From contig NZ_KB849626.1 in NCBI RefSeq assembly GCF_000368685.1, positions 62,001-126,000 of the forward strand: a DNA stretch of 64,000 nucleotides, in the 5' to 3' direction. Shown piece by piece: positions 8,921 to 18,228 of this stretch. The notes under the pieces are model-generated. The model was not told the origin of the DNA, did not search any database, and saw only the letters and a program-made list of their open reading frames with translations. The translations under genes and the position numbers were made by a program. Each line of letters begins with the position of its first letter. Positions within the stretch are counted from its first letter, which is position 1. The stretch is from Acinetobacter baylyi DSM 14961 = CIP 107474. GTDB lineage: Bacteria; Pseudomonadota; Gammaproteobacteria; Pseudomonadales; Moraxellaceae.

Positions 8921-10141
8921 ATGCGAGAAATCATTCTTATCTCTTTTTTGGGACCCGACCAACCTAATCAGTTCACCCGATTAATGCAGGTTTTGTCCGT
9001 TCATTCCTTACAAATTCTAGATGTCGGTCAGGCAGTCATTCACAATCAGCTTACCTTGGGCATCGTGGTTGCATCCGACGACGAAACCGCTACAGCACTA
9101 GCGATGAAGGAAATTTTGATTCTAGCACATGATATCGGCCTCACTGTGCGCTTTAAACCGATCTCAAGTGCAGAATACGATCAGTGGGTCAGTGAGGGCG
9201 GACGTACACGCTATATTGTGACAGCATTAGCGCCAGAATTGACCGCTTCACATTTACAAGCTGTTACCAAAATTGTCTCTAATCAAGGCTTCAATATTGA
9301 AACGGTAACCCGTTTATCGGGTCGACCAGCACTTGAGTTGGAGCAAGATGCACCTCAGCGTGCCTGTGTGCAGTTTGGTTTAAGTGGACAAATGCTCGAT
9401 GCACAGGCGATGCGTGCCGCATGCTTAAGCCTCTCTGGTGAACTGAACATTGATGTGGCTGTGCAAGAAGACAACGCTTACCGTCGTAATCGTCGTTTGG
9501 TCTGTTTTGATATGGACTCGACCCTGATCGAGCAAGAGGTGATTGATGAGCTAGCACTTGAAGCAGGTGTTGGTGAGCAAGTTGCCGAAATCACCGAACG
9601 TGCCATGCAGGGCGAGCTGGATTTTCAGCAAAGTTTTCGCGCACGTGTGGCATTGCTTAAAGGTCTTGATGCCGCTGTGTTACCTAAAATTGCCGAGCGT
9701 CTCACCGTAACGGAAGGTGCAGAGCGTTTGATTTCTACTCTAAAAGCATTGGGTTATCGTACAGCAATCTTATCGGGCGGTTTTCAATATTTTGCAGAAT
9801 ATTTACAAGGTAAACTCGGGATTGATGAAGTCCATGCCAATATTCTGGATGTCGAAAATGGCTTCGTCACTGGTGAAGTGAAAGGTGCGATTGTCGATGG
9901 TGCGCGTAAGGCAGAATTACTACGTGATCTGGCACAGTGTATGGGAATTTCACTCGAACAGACCATCGCGGTAGGTGACGGTGCCAATGATCTACCAATG
10001 CTGTCGATTGCTGGTTTAGGCGTGGCATTTCGTGCTAAACCGCTGGTGCGTCAGAATGCCAATCAGGCAATTTCCAGTGTTGGTTTAGATGGCGTACTGT
10101 ATCTGCTCGGGGTACATGATAAAGACTTGTCTCGTGCTTGA
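8921..10141 (+). CDS. serB: Phosphoserine phosphatase
   Basis: Last step of serine biosynthesis, hydrolysing O-phosphoserine. The first ~185 residues form two ACT-like regulatory domains (starting MREIILISFLGPDQPNQ). The HAD phosphatase domain follows, with FDMDSTLIEQEV (nucleophile Asp near residue 197), ILSGGFQYFAEYL (motif II Ser) and AVGDGANDLPML (motif IV). At 406 residues it has the long double-ACT form also found in Pseudomonas. It is divergent from the Smp-like gene with 59 bp between starts and is followed by its own terminator. Confidence 0.97.
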   Translation: MREIILISFLGPDQPNQFTRLMQVLSVHSLQILDVGQAVIHNQLTLGIVVASDDETATALAMKEILILAHDIGLTVRFKPISSAEYDQWVSEGGRTRYIVTALAPELTASHLQAVTKIVSNQGFNIETVTRLSGRPALELEQDAPQRACVQFGLSGQMLDAQAMRAACLSLSGELNIDVAVQEDNAYRRNRRLVCFDMDSTLIEQEVIDELALEAGVGEQVAEITERAMQGELDFQQSFRARVALLKGLDAAVLPKIAERLTVTEGAERLISTLKALGYRTAILSGGFQYFAEYLQGKLGIDEVHANILDVENGFVTGEVKGAIVDGARKAELLRDLAQCMGISLEQTIAVGDGANDLPMLSIAGLGVAFRAKPLVRQNANQAISSVGLDGVLYLLGVHDKDLSRA

Positions 10142-10160
10142 TATAATCTCTCATGATGTA

Positions 10161-10187
10161 AAAACGCCATGATCTTATGGCGTTTTT
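10161..10187 (+). terminator. Terminator of serB
   Basis: Stem AAAACGCCAT / ATGGCGTTTT with a six-base loop and a T-run, 20 bp after the serB stop. Confidence 0.9.
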
Positions 10188-10190
10188 TTA

Positions 10191-10559
10191 TGTTTAATTT
10201 TAAAAGAATCAATGGCTTTTGTTCGCTAAAAAAAATGATAAATTTTGAAACGTATCGGGCAAAAAAAAATTAAAATCAGCCAATTTTGATGCATAGTTTT
10301 TTGTAATGACACGCCAACAATGATCATCTCTATCACTGCGGTTTTTTTGATTTATAAAAAAATGTAATGACAAAATAATGTTGCGACAATATGTGTCGCT
10401 ATAAGCTTTTTGCACTCTTTTTTTCTCAAAAAAACGCTCCATAATGCTCTTACTGACAAAAATAGATTTTTGCTTCACCCAAGATATGAGACGGTTTAAA
10501 GGACTTAACGTGATGTTCTGCTTAGGATGCAGAGAATTAATCTTAGACGGAGGTTTAGT
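10191..10559. other. AT-rich intergenic stretch, no supported gene
   Basis: About 370 bp between the serB terminator and the next gene, dominated by A and T runs. It holds a small perfect stem (GCGACA / TGTCGC at 10383-10399) and a good Shine-Dalgarno (GGAGG) for the ATG at 10560. An 89-codon minus-strand frame here has a low-complexity composition and no ribosome site that I can see. The promoter of the following gene presumably lies here. Confidence 0.5.
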
Positions 10560-10895
10560 ATGGTAACAGCGAACTTCGCCACATTACTTGGCGTTGCAAT
10601 GATTGTGCTTGCACTTGCTGTTGTTTTCTTCTCGCCGTACCGTCATTGGCTCGGCTTTATGTTTGCAGGTATGTTTTTTTGGGGATTGATTGAGATTGTA
10701 CGTTTTGGTGTACAGACTGCCTTTGAGATTCCAGTGACATATAGTTATCTGGCGGCACTGAGTTTTTCGATGGTGATGGTGACTTTGGTTTTACTTAGAG
10801 AAGACAAGCGTGCCCAGAAAGCTTTGGAAAATCGCCAGTACATCGAACATACGCCAGTGTATGAAGATGACCAGCAACAATTTTCAAGTCGTTAA
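10560..10895 (+). CDS. Small membrane protein of unknown function
   Basis: 111 residues. The start is chosen at 10560 because GGAGG lies 7-8 nt upstream; the longer frame from 10527 has no such site. Three hydrophobic segments are seen (about 6-25, 29-48 and 58-78), followed by a charged, hydrophilic C-terminal tail of about 33 residues (RREDKRAQKALENRQ and similar) that should face the cytoplasm. I do not recognise a family. Base composition is like that of its neighbours, so it looks native rather than acquired. Confidence 0.75.
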   Translation: MVTANFATLLGVAMIVLALAVVFFSPYRHWLGFMFAGMFFWGLIEIVRFGVQTAFEIPVTYSYLAALSFSMVMVTLVLLREDKRAQKALENRQYIEHTPVYEDDQQQFSSR

Positions 10896-11049
10896 ACCGT
10901 AAAAAAGATCAATGAAAAAGGTGTAGCGCTGCTATGCCTTTTTATTTTTTTTATTATGTTTTGTTATACAAACACTTTATGGAAGCCTATACATTTATGC
11001 TAGGATGACTGAGTTCATTTTGATAAGAATACAAATAGGCTTTAATGTC

Positions 11050-11535
11050 ATGAAACTTTCTTCTCTACCTGTTGTAAAGTTACCATTGGTTGATCTCAGC
11101 ACAGATCCGCTTGATCTATTAGTGATGGGCTTGGCCTTGCGTATGAAACAATTGGCACGGACTTGTCCAAAATTTATTGAGCTCACCCATGACCGTGCGT
11201 TCCGCATTCAGATTGGAACCGATTTGGGATTTGCGCGCCAGATTATTGTCAATCATGGTCAGATCGAGACAGTCGCAGGGAGTGCAGAAAAAGCCGATTT
11301 TATTTTGCAGTTTGCAGACAGTGAACAAGGTGTCAAAACCTTAATCAAAGGTGATCCAACTGCCTTCATGACCGGTATGCAAAATGGCAGTATCAAAATG
11401 GAAGGTGATTTTAGCCTGCTGGTTTGGTTTAATCAGGCGGCTAAATTGATTCCGCCAAAATTGCCAAAACCAGTTAAACAGAAAATCAAGCAGGCACGTC
11501 AGTTTTTAAAAGAAAAAACAGGTAAATCGTTCTAA
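11050..11535 (+). CDS. SCP2 sterol-binding-domain protein
   Basis: 161 residues, taking the ATG at 11050; an upstream ATG at 11005 would add 15 hydrophobic residues that do not look conserved. The segment DFILQFADSEQGVKTLIKGD followed by GSIKMEGDFSLLVWF is the SCP2 lipid-binding fold pattern (loading of the domain, then the G-x-I-x-x-E-G-D signature). The C-terminus is strongly basic (KQKIKQARQFLKEK). The likely role is binding or carrying a lipid or acyl ligand; the ligand is unknown. It is convergent with dtd, sharing a terminator. Confidence 0.7.
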   Translation: MKLSSLPVVKLPLVDLSTDPLDLLVMGLALRMKQLARTCPKFIELTHDRAFRIQIGTDLGFARQIIVNHGQIETVAGSAEKADFILQFADSEQGVKTLIKGDPTAFMTGMQNGSIKMEGDFSLLVWFNQAAKLIPPKLPKPVKQKIKQARQFLKEKTGKSF

Positions 11536-11546
11536 GAATCGATGTT

Positions 11547-11574
11547 AAAAAACGCCCTTTAAGGGCGTTTTTTA
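11547..11574. terminator. Shared bidirectional terminator between SCP2 gene and dtd
   Basis: AAAAAACGCCCTT / AAGGGCGTTTTTT hairpin. The dtd stop codon (minus strand, 11572-11574) sits inside its T-rich flank, so the two convergent genes share one very compact terminator. Confidence 0.9.
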
Positions 11575-12012
11575 TAATATTTCGAGCTGAAAAGTTACAG
11601 GCCCGTCATTAATTAGATGTACTTGCATGTCGGCAGCAAAAATACCTGTTTCAACATGATCAAATTGTGATTGTGCATATTCTACCAGTTGATCATAGAG
11701 TACTTTGGCTTGTTGTGGCGGCATGGCTGGGCCAAAATCTGGGCGTAATCCTTTTTGGGTTTGAGCCATGAGGGTAAATTGTGATACCAGCAATAAGCCA
11801 CCTTGCGCCTGACTGAGGTTCCAGCCCATTTTACCGTTCTCATCATCGAAAACACGATATTTGAGAATTTTATCGATCAGCTTTTTGCCATTTTCGAGTT
11901 GGTCATCACGTCCTAAGCCTAAAAATACCAGCAGACCCTGCCGAATTTCACCGGTAATGACATCATCCACTATAACCTTGGCTTCTTTTACTCGTTGGAT
12001 TAAGGCTCGCAT
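11572..12012 (-). CDS. dtd: D-aminoacyl-tRNA deacylase
   Basis: Hydrolyses D-amino acids from mischarged tRNA, protecting translation. The 146 residues are the usual DTD length. The two catalytic signatures are present: LLVSQFTLMAQTQKG (SQFT motif) and NDGPVTFQLEI at the C-terminus (the cis Gly-Pro GPVT motif). The start MRALIQRVKEAKV is the family N-terminus. Confidence 0.96.
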   Translation of the reverse strand: MRALIQRVKEAKVIVDDVITGEIRQGLLVFLGLGRDDQLENGKKLIDKILKYRVFDDENGKMGWNLSQAQGGLLLVSQFTLMAQTQKGLRPDFGPAMPPQQAKVLYDQLVEYAQSQFDHVETGIFAADMQVHLINDGPVTFQLEIL

Positions 12013-12107
12013 AATAAATCAACACATCAAATAATCCAGATTTTAGCAGATATCTGGTAGGTCGTTGAGAGCAGTAAACCTACGATCAGCGACAAAGGTC
12101 TTATACA

Positions 12108-12120
12108 AATCACTGTGATT
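12108..12120. promoter_or_regulatory. Palindrome upstream of pncB
   Basis: AATCAC-T-GTGATT, a perfect 13-bp palindrome about 55 bp before the pncB start. It could be an operator; nothing else supports this. Confidence 0.3.
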
Positions 12121-12174
12121 CTTGCTAAAAAAATATGGTTTAATGCATAAAGCTTACTCGCATGTTTGTTGTCT

Positions 12175-13389
12175 ATGTCTCCAATCATTCATTCATTACT
12201 TGATACCGATCTTTATAAATTCACCATGTTGCAAGTGGTGTTACACCAGTTTCCACAAACGCATAGTGTCTATCATTTTCGCTGTCGTAATCTGGATGAA
12301 ACTCAATATCCTTTAACCGATATTCTGGATGATTTGAATGAACAACTCGATCATTTATGTACGCTGAAATTTAAGGACGACGAACTACAATATCTGCGTT
12401 CTTTTCGGTTTATTAAAAGTGATTTTGTCGATTACTTGGAACTGTTCCAGCTTAAACGTCGTTTTATCACTGCGGGTATTGATGAAGAAGGCCGCCTGGA
12501 TATCTGGGTTGAAGGACCGATGGTTCAGGCCATGATGTTTGAAATATTTGTACTGGCGATTGTGAATGAGCTTTATTTTCGTCGTATACGAAGTGATGCT
12601 GTACTTGAAGAGGGTGAGCGTCGCTTACAGGCTAAGCTGGCTTTACTTGAGCAGTATCAGACCCAGCATCAGTCAGATGAGCCACCATTTTTAGTTTCTG
12701 ATTTTGGTACACGTCGCCGTTATAGTTTTGAATGGCAAAAACATGTCATTGCAGCATTTCATCATCATTTCCCAAATATCTTTAGGGGAACCAGTAATGT
12801 GCTGTTGGCAAAAGAACTCAACATTACACCAATTGGTACGATGGCACATGAGTTTTTGCAAGCCTTTCAGGCACTTGATGTACGTTTGCGTGATTTTCAG
12901 AAAGCTGCACTTGAAACGTGGGTACAAGAGTATCGTGGAGATTTAGGGATTGCATTAACGGATGTCGTCGGAATGGATGCATTTCTACGCGACTTCGATT
13001 TGTATTTTGCCAAGTTGTTTGATGGTTTGCGTCATGACAGTGGTGACCCTTATGAATGGGGAGATAAAGCCTATGCACATTATCGTAAATTAAAGATAGA
13101 CACCAAGACCAAGATGCTCACGTTTAGTGATGGCTTAAATCTGGAAAAGGCATGGGAATTGCATCAATATTTTAAGGGCCGTTTTAAGGTGAGTTTTGGA
13201 ATTGGGACTAATCTCACCAACGATATGGGGCAAACGCCGCTCAATATTGTGTTGAAACTGGTAGAATGTAATGGGCAATCTGTGGCTAAAATTTCAGATA
13301 GTCCAGGCAAAACCATGACTGATAACGATACCTTTCTGGCTTATTTAAGACAGGTATTTCAAATTGCTGAAGAAGAGCCTGTCGCCTAA
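12175..13389 (+). CDS. pncB: Nicotinate phosphoribosyltransferase
   Basis: Salvages nicotinate to nicotinate mononucleotide for NAD synthesis, with PRPP and ATP. 404 residues starting [18 protein letters not shown], the family N-terminus. Other signatures are [17 protein letters not shown], the [13 protein letters not shown] loop, the catalytic region [18 protein letters not shown] and [12 protein letters not shown]. The ATG at 12175 is chosen over upstream TTG codons because it matches the family start; the ribosome site is weak. It appears to be transcribed alone. Confidence 0.96.
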   Translation: MSPIIHSLLDTDLYKFTMLQVVLHQFPQTHSVYHFRCRNLDETQYPLTDILDDLNEQLDHLCTLKFKDDELQYLRSFRFIKSDFVDYLELFQLKRRFITAGIDEEGRLDIWVEGPMVQAMMFEIFVLAIVNELYFRRIRSDAVLEEGERRLQAKLALLEQYQTQHQSDEPPFLVSDFGTRRRYSFEWQKHVIAAFHHHFPNIFRGTSNVLLAKELNITPIGTMAHEFLQAFQALDVRLRDFQKAALETWVQEYRGDLGIALTDVVGMDAFLRDFDLYFAKLFDGLRHDSGDPYEWGDKAYAHYRKLKIDTKTKMLTFSDGLNLEKAWELHQYFKGRFKVSFGIGTNLTNDMGQTPLNIVLKLVECNGQSVAKISDSPGKTMTDNDTFLAYLRQVFQIAEEEPVA

Positions 13390-13492
13390 TCAATTTCTAT
13401 TTTTCTGCTAAGGATGCATGAAAAATCAGAAAGAGAGTGAAAAGGCTTATGATAAAATCGTAGGTGCTAAAAATTGAATGTGATTGGACATC

Positions 13493-14341
13493 ATGGCGGG
13501 ATCTGAAATTAATCTTGGACTACTCATCGAAGCAGAAGAGCTGGTTCCGTATCTGGATCATGAATTACTACGGGTCGTAGATTTAAGCCGAAATTCTGTA
13601 TATGAACAATTGCATCTGCCACAGGCGATTGCGGTTCGGCCTGCACAATTAGTTCGCCAAGATGAGCTGGCGATGGGGTTACTGCCTGATGAAAAACAAT
13701 TACAAGCACTGATTGAATATTTGAATATCTCACCTCAGCATCATGTGGTGGTTTATGACGATGAGGGCGGAGCCTGGGCGGGACGTTTAATCTGGAATCT
13801 ACATTGTCTGGGATTTACTCGCACGAGTTTGATCAATGGCGGGATTCATGCTTGGTTGGCCGCAGGCTTACCGACGACTTCAGAAGCAGTGGTTCATGAG
13901 CCTGTATCTGATTTGCTCAAGGTCGATTTAAGCCATGTGGCTGATTATCAGATCGGTTATCCAGCGCTTTTATCGCTGGTTCAGCAGCAAGCAATTCAAT
14001 TGTGGGATTGTCGTACACTGGACGAATATACAGGCCTGCGTCTAGCAGCGCGACGCGGCGGTCACATGCCAGGCGCACTTCATTTTGAGTGGAGTACTGC
14101 CCTTAATCGTGAAAATCATCTAAAATTACATTCTTTTGAGCGCATCCAGCAGCGTTTGACACAACTTGGCTTCCAATTTAATCAGCCTGTCGTGATTTAT
14201 TGCCAATCCCATCATCGCTCTGGACTGGCATATATTGTGGCAAGACTATTGGGATGGTCAGTTCGTGCATATGATGGCGCTTGGAGTGAATGGGGCAATC
14301 GCCTCGATAGTCCTGTGATTACCGGAGAACAGCCATTTTGA
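13493..14341 (+). CDS. rhdA: Thiosulfate sulfurtransferase (rhodanese, RhdA type)
   Basis: Two tandem rhodanese domains: an inactive N-terminal one (about 15-135) and a C-terminal catalytic one with Cys near residue 237 in the loop YCQSHHRSG. That loop closely resembles the CQTHHRS loop of Azotobacter RhdA and differs from mercaptopyruvate sulfurtransferases. It transfers sulfane sulfur from thiosulfate to acceptors such as cyanide or thiols. 282 residues with start at the ATG 13493 (an upstream TTG would add three residues). Its stop overlaps the psd start, an arrangement also seen in Pseudomonas. Confidence 0.9.
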   Translation: MAGSEINLGLLIEAEELVPYLDHELLRVVDLSRNSVYEQLHLPQAIAVRPAQLVRQDELAMGLLPDEKQLQALIEYLNISPQHHVVVYDDEGGAWAGRLIWNLHCLGFTRTSLINGGIHAWLAAGLPTTSEAVVHEPVSDLLKVDLSHVADYQIGYPALLSLVQQQAIQLWDCRTLDEYTGLRLAARRGGHMPGALHFEWSTALNRENHLKLHSFERIQQRLTQLGFQFNQPVVIYCQSHHRSGLAYIVARLLGWSVRAYDGAWSEWGNRLDSPVITGEQPF

Positions 14342-15195
14342 GCTTTACATCACGATTAAAAAAAGACCTATTTATTAAAGCACAATCGCTCGTTCCACAG
14401 CATCAGCTCAGCCGGGTGGTCGGTAAGGTTGCCGAAAGCGAAAATATTCTGATTAAAGCTGCTGTTATTCAGGCATTTAAAACAAAATATGGTATTGACC
14501 TTTCTATTGCCGAGCAGGCAGATGCCTTAAAATATAAATCGTTTAATGAATTTTTTACACGTGCACTGAAAGAAGGTGTACGAGTAGTCGATTCTGCGAC
14601 TGGAAGTATTGTCTCTCCTGCAGATGGTGCGATTTCGCAACTTGGTACTATCCATGATGGTGAGGTATTTCAGGCAAAAGGGCAGAGTTTTTCCGTTGAA
14701 AAATTGATTGGTGATCCGCAATTGGCCCAGCCATTTAAGCAGGGGCAATTTGCGACGGTTTACTTGTCACCGCGTGATTATCATCGGGTTCATATGCCAT
14801 TTACGGGAACATTAACCGAAACGCTCTATATTCCAGGCGAATTATTTTCGGTAAATCAGGTCACGGCTGAAAATATTCCAGGCCTATTTGCCCGTAACGA
14901 ACGCATGGTGTGTTTGTTTGATACCGAACTAGGCCGCATGGCTGTTGTTTTGGTGGGTGCTATGATTGTGGCAGGTATCGAAACGGTAGTGACTGGAAAA
15001 GTGAAACCCACAGGCCGTCTCGAACTCAATCATCACGACGTGACCTTGCAAAAGGGCGATGAGTTGGGCCGTTTCTACTTAGGTTCAACCGCGATTATCT
15101 TGTTTGAAAAAGACAAAATGGTTTGGGATCAGCAGTTCAAAGCCAATTCGATTGTGGTGATGGGTGAAAAACTGGGTCAATCTACGAACCCGTAA
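14338..15195 (+). CDS. psd: Phosphatidylserine decarboxylase proenzyme
   Basis: Makes phosphatidylethanolamine from phosphatidylserine at the inner membrane. The proenzyme cleaves itself at the LGST motif, seen here around residues 248-251 ([12 protein letters not shown]), so Ser250 should become the pyruvoyl group of the small alpha chain. Other signatures are [12 protein letters not shown] and the His-containing [14 protein letters not shown]. 285 residues. The start is TTG, overlapping the rhdA stop by four bases, which implies coupled translation. A terminator follows. Confidence 0.96.
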   Translation: MSFTSRLKKDLFIKAQSLVPQHQLSRVVGKVAESENILIKAAVIQAFKTKYGIDLSIAEQADALKYKSFNEFFTRALKEGVRVVDSATGSIVSPADGAISQLGTIHDGEVFQAKGQSFSVEKLIGDPQLAQPFKQGQFATVYLSPRDYHRVHMPFTGTLTETLYIPGELFSVNQVTAENIPGLFARNERMVCLFDTELGRMAVVLVGAMIVAGIETVVTGKVKPTGRLELNHHDVTLQKGDELGRFYLGSTAIILFEKDKMVWDQQFKANSIVVMGEKLGQSTNP

Positions 15196-15203
15196 ATCTA
15201 AAT

Positions 15204-15236
15204 AAAAAATGCCCGATAAGTGTTCGGGCATTTTTT
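15204..15236 (+). terminator. Terminator of rhdA-psd
   Basis: AAAAAATGCCCGA / TCGGGCATTTTTT-type hairpin with a T-run directly after psd. It is also close to symmetric and could serve the minus-strand lipoprotein gene. Confidence 0.9.
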
Positions 15237-15264
15237 ATATTGGCTTCAAATAGATGAGTTCTGA

Positions 15265-15768
15265 TTAGGGCGCGATTTTAACTGCTCTATCCATGATTGA
15301 CGCTGGGATATCACTGGTCGTGATTACGGCTAGTGTTTTTTGGTCATCTGCAGGTTTAAGCTGTTGTGCATCTAAAATTGCATTTACATCTTTTGAGCTG
15401 AATGAGTACATTGCACCTGTTGCTGGATCGACTGCAAGTAACCCAATGACACCGCCAAAAAGGATGTTTCCAAAATACCAGCCACTGATTGTGCCTTTAA
15501 CAGTCATAGTTTTGGTTTGATAACCTTCTTTTGAGAATGTCACTTGATAGCTTTCAGGTTTAAAATAACCTGCACCTTTTTTCAAGGTGACAGTCGCAGG
15601 GGTTTGTCCTGTATGGACTTTCACGCCCGCACGGTTGGTAATTGAAATATTTGCATTCTCAGGTACGCTAGTAAACGCTAGTGTCTGTGTTGATCCTGAA
15701 ATAATACTGGCACAGCCTGTCATTACTATACTAATAGAAAGTACGGAAGTAGCTAATAATTTATTCAT
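15265..15768 (-). CDS. Putative lipoprotein with PEGA-like domain
   Basis: 167 residues with a short basic start, a hydrophobic stretch and the lipobox VMTGC (Cys19), so it is probably an acylated envelope lipoprotein. The mature part starts ASIISGSTQTLAF and contains ENANISITNRAGVKVHTGQTPATVTLKK, a beta-strand/turn pattern like PEGA-type domains. A small hydrophobic stretch GNILFGGVIGLLAVDP follows near residue 110. Function is unknown. It is convergent with psd and stands alone upstream of the phoR end. Confidence 0.75.
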   Translation of the reverse strand: MNKLLATSVLSISIVMTGCASIISGSTQTLAFTSVPENANISITNRAGVKVHTGQTPATVTLKKGAGYFKPESYQVTFSKEGYQTKTMTVKGTISGWYFGNILFGGVIGLLAVDPATGAMYSFSSKDVNAILDAQQLKPADDQKTLAVITTSDIPASIMDRAVKIAP

Positions 15769-15947
15769 TTCTTCAATATATTATAAATTGTATTTATAGT
15801 GTATCAAATTGTAATTTTTCTGTAAATTTAACAAGTGGTCCAATTGATCACACGACATACATATCGTTTTTTATAGATCAAAATACTAAAGTGAAATTTA
15901 AATCAATCGATCTACCTTTACACGTGGATTTGTACAACCTGAGATAT

Positions 15948-17312
15948 TTACATCATCTGGTACAAACGTTCTTTTGGAAAAACTGCCTTAAAAATTGAAC
16001 CTTCATTTTCTTTAGAAATAACATCCAGATAGGCACCATGCTGCATGAGGACGTGTTTAACAATGGCCAGCCCAAGTCCTGTTCCACCTGTAGCACGACT
16101 ACGTGCGCTGTCCACGCGGTAGAAGCGTTCAGTCAAACGAGGTAAATGTTTAGGGTCAATACCAATACCATTATCTTGTACGGTAAAATAGCCATGCACA
16201 CCATCATCATGCCAGCCAATCGTTATGATACCGCCCTTGGGTGTATATTTGATGGCATTGGTAATGAGGTTGCTAAACGCACTGGCAATTTCAGTGTCTG
16301 AGCCGATCAGGTCACAGTGACTATCAATATCCAGATTTAAGGTATGACCATAATCTGCATTATAGGCTTGCGCATCGTCAAAGAGCTGATTCATCAGACT
16401 TGGCATTTCAATGATCTGATTTTTGGCGATGGTTTTGTTGTTTTCAAGATTGGACAAAAGCAGTAAATCATTTACCAAAGCATTCATGCGTTTGGTTTGA
16501 GATTGCATTTGGTCAAAGGCACGTTTCCAGCGCGGATTGAGATCTTCCTGATCAGTAAAAGTCTCGATATAACCACTCAGTACCGTGAGTGGGGTACGCA
16601 GTTCATGTGAAATATTGTCGACAAAATCTTTACGCATTTGTTCAAGATTATGCACTCGTGTTACATCATACGCCACCAGCAAACGGCTCTGTTCGCCAAA
16701 ACGGGTCAGTTTGATCTGGACATAATGGTCATCAAAAATAGATGATTTAATTTTAATGCCGTCTGGTGCCTGATCGATATGATTAAAATATTCGATAAAT
16801 TTGGGCTGTCTTAAAATACTCAAAATGTTATGCCCGCGGTCAAAGACCCTGATACCTAACAGATTTTCAGCAGCAGGGTTGCACCATTCAATTTGATGCA
16901 AATCATCAATCAGTACCACGGCTTCATTAAGTGCCACCAATGATGATTGTGCCCGATCAATTAATCCAACCATTTCAGCCTGAACAATACGTTCCTGACG
17001 TTGAGCACGATAGACATTAAACAATAAAGCCCCCCAGATTCCGTTGAGATTGGGAGGTGTGTCATAAGGGCGATTCGAAATCCATTCATTCACCATATAG
17101 AGTGATCTGAGCTGGAAACCAAAGAAAATAAGAAAGGCAATAAAAATACTTGCCCAGAAGTAACCCACGCCTAATCCAATACAAGTCGCAACCAACAGAA
17201 GAAATGCCAGTAAACGTAAGTCCTGTTTGGCAAAAGTCCACAAACTGCTATAACGAAAGCGTTTATGCTCACGTGCCAGTTCGGGTACAGGATAGGGTTC
17301 ATACATAGTCAA
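15948..17312 (-). CDS. phoR: Phosphate regulon sensor histidine kinase PhoR
   Basis: Inner-membrane kinase that phosphorylates PhoB under phosphate limitation. Two adjacent transmembrane helices (about 30-70), a PAS domain (about 120-215), the HisKA dimerisation box NISHELRTPLTVLSGYIE (phospho-His) and an HATPase domain with NAIKYTPKGG, DNGIGI and GTGLGLAIV. 454 residues. It lies 3 bp after phoB, the usual phoBR order. No conserved periplasmic sensor loop is visible, as is typical of PhoR. Confidence 0.93.
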   Translation of the reverse strand: MTMYEPYPVPELAREHKRFRYSSLWTFAKQDLRLLAFLLLVATCIGLGVGYFWASIFIAFLIFFGFQLRSLYMVNEWISNRPYDTPPNLNGIWGALLFNVYRAQRQERIVQAEMVGLIDRAQSSLVALNEAVVLIDDLHQIEWCNPAAENLLGIRVFDRGHNILSILRQPKFIEYFNHIDQAPDGIKIKSSIFDDHYVQIKLTRFGEQSRLLVAYDVTRVHNLEQMRKDFVDNISHELRTPLTVLSGYIETFTDQEDLNPRWKRAFDQMQSQTKRMNALVNDLLLLSNLENNKTIAKNQIIEMPSLMNQLFDDAQAYNADYGHTLNLDIDSHCDLIGSDTEIASAFSNLITNAIKYTPKGGIITIGWHDDGVHGYFTVQDNGIGIDPKHLPRLTERFYRVDSARSRATGGTGLGLAIVKHVLMQHGAYLDVISKENEGSIFKAVFPKERLYQMM

Positions 17313-17315
17313 GGG

Positions 17316-18026
17316 TTAGCCTGCTGCTAAATCTGCTCGGGTAGAAAAACGGTAACCTGTGCCACGAACGGTTTGTACAAAACGGTCGGCGCCAAAAGGT
17401 TCTAAAACTTTACGTAAACGACGGATATGTACATCAATGGTACGATCTTCGATATAGACATTGCCACCCCATACCTGATCCAGTAATTGTGCACGGGTAT
17501 AGGCACGTTCAGGATGCGTCATAAAAAATGCCAGTAAGCGATATTCTGTTGGCCCCATATCCAAGATATTGCTGCCAAAACTCACACGCTGACTCACAGG
17601 GTCAAGAATCAAGCCATTGGCATCAATCACTTTATCGCCGTTTAGTGCGTTAGCACGACGTAATACAGCCTTGATACGCGATACAAGTTCGCGTGTAGAA
17701 AACGGCTTGGTCATATAGTCATCGGCGCCTGCATCCAGACCTTGAACCTTATGATCTTCTTCTCCACGAGCGGTTAACATAATCACTGGAATTTCAGAAA
17801 GATTTTCATCACGTTTTAAACGGCGACATAAATCGACACCACTGACGCCACCAGGCAACATCCAATCGAGTAAAATCAGGGCAGGTCGTTGATCAACGAT
17901 CATTTGATGCGCCTGTTTGGCATCTTCAGCCTGTAAACATTGAAAGCCTGCCATATCCAGTGAGGTATGGATCATTTCGCGGATGGGTAATTCATCATCG
18001 ACGATTAAAATATAGTCATCTTTCAC
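17316..18026 (-). CDS. phoB: Phosphate regulon response regulator PhoB
   Basis: OmpR/PhoB-type regulator. The receiver domain shows the acidic pair in [11 protein letters not shown], the phospho-acceptor in [10 protein letters not shown] and the Lys in [12 protein letters not shown]. The C-terminal winged helix carries [16 protein letters not shown] and [16 protein letters not shown] sequence. The longest open frame starts at 18221, but its first 65 residues are not PhoB-like. The GTG at 18026 ([12 protein letters not shown]) gives 236 residues, the normal length, and leaves Pho-box-like repeats upstream, so it is preferred. Confidence 0.95.
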   Translation of the reverse strand: MKDDYILIVDDELPIREMIHTSLDMAGFQCLQAEDAKQAHQMIVDQRPALILLDWMLPGGVSGVDLCRRLKRDENLSEIPVIMLTARGEEDHKVQGLDAGADDYMTKPFSTRELVSRIKAVLRRANALNGDKVIDANGLILDPVSQRVSFGSNILDMGPTEYRLLAFFMTHPERAYTRAQLLDQVWGGNVYIEDRTIDVHIRRLRKVLEPFGADRFVQTVRGTGYRFSTRADLAAG

Positions 18027-18072
18027 AACGCAATATCCTATAGATGTTTTAAACGGTGAACCGCTTTTATTT

Positions 18073-18106
18073 ATGACAGGCTTATTACAAAGATAAATTA
18101 TGACAG
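18073..18106 (-). promoter_or_regulatory. Candidate Pho-box repeats upstream of phoB
   Basis: Two CTGTCAT half-sites on the minus strand (ATGACAG at 18073-18079 and 18100-18106) lie 50-80 bp before the phoB start. Two weaker TGTCACA-type sites follow further upstream (near 18150 and 18183). CTGTCAT is the half-site known for PhoB; the 27-bp phasing is not the standard 11 or 22. Autoregulation is inferred. Confidence 0.55.
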
Positions 18107-18136
18107 TATCATTGCAAAAAAAGGATATAAGACAAT

Positions 18137-18169
18137 TTTCGCAATCAATTGTGACAAATAATTGCGAAA
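18137..18169. promoter_or_regulatory. Inverted repeat upstream of phoB
   Basis: TTTCGCAAT and ATTGCGAAA, a perfect 9-bp inverted repeat separated by 15 bp, with a TTGTGACA half-site inside the spacer. It lies between the TetR gene end and phoB and may be an additional operator. Confidence 0.35.
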
Positions 18170-18228
18170 TCAATGACCATTTTGTGACATTTGCCTTCAG
18201 GTTGCTTTTTAAGCACACCACCTAAAAT

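Noticed and set aside
10209..10478. 89-codon minus-strand frame in the AT-rich gap after serB
   Set aside because: Low-complexity Lys/Phe/Ser-rich translation, no ribosome site, no family resemblance; likely chance in AT-rich DNA.
17316..18221. Long version of phoB starting at 18221
   Set aside because: The extra 65 residues are not PhoB-like and the start would include the Pho-box-like repeats; the GTG at 18026 gives the normal length.
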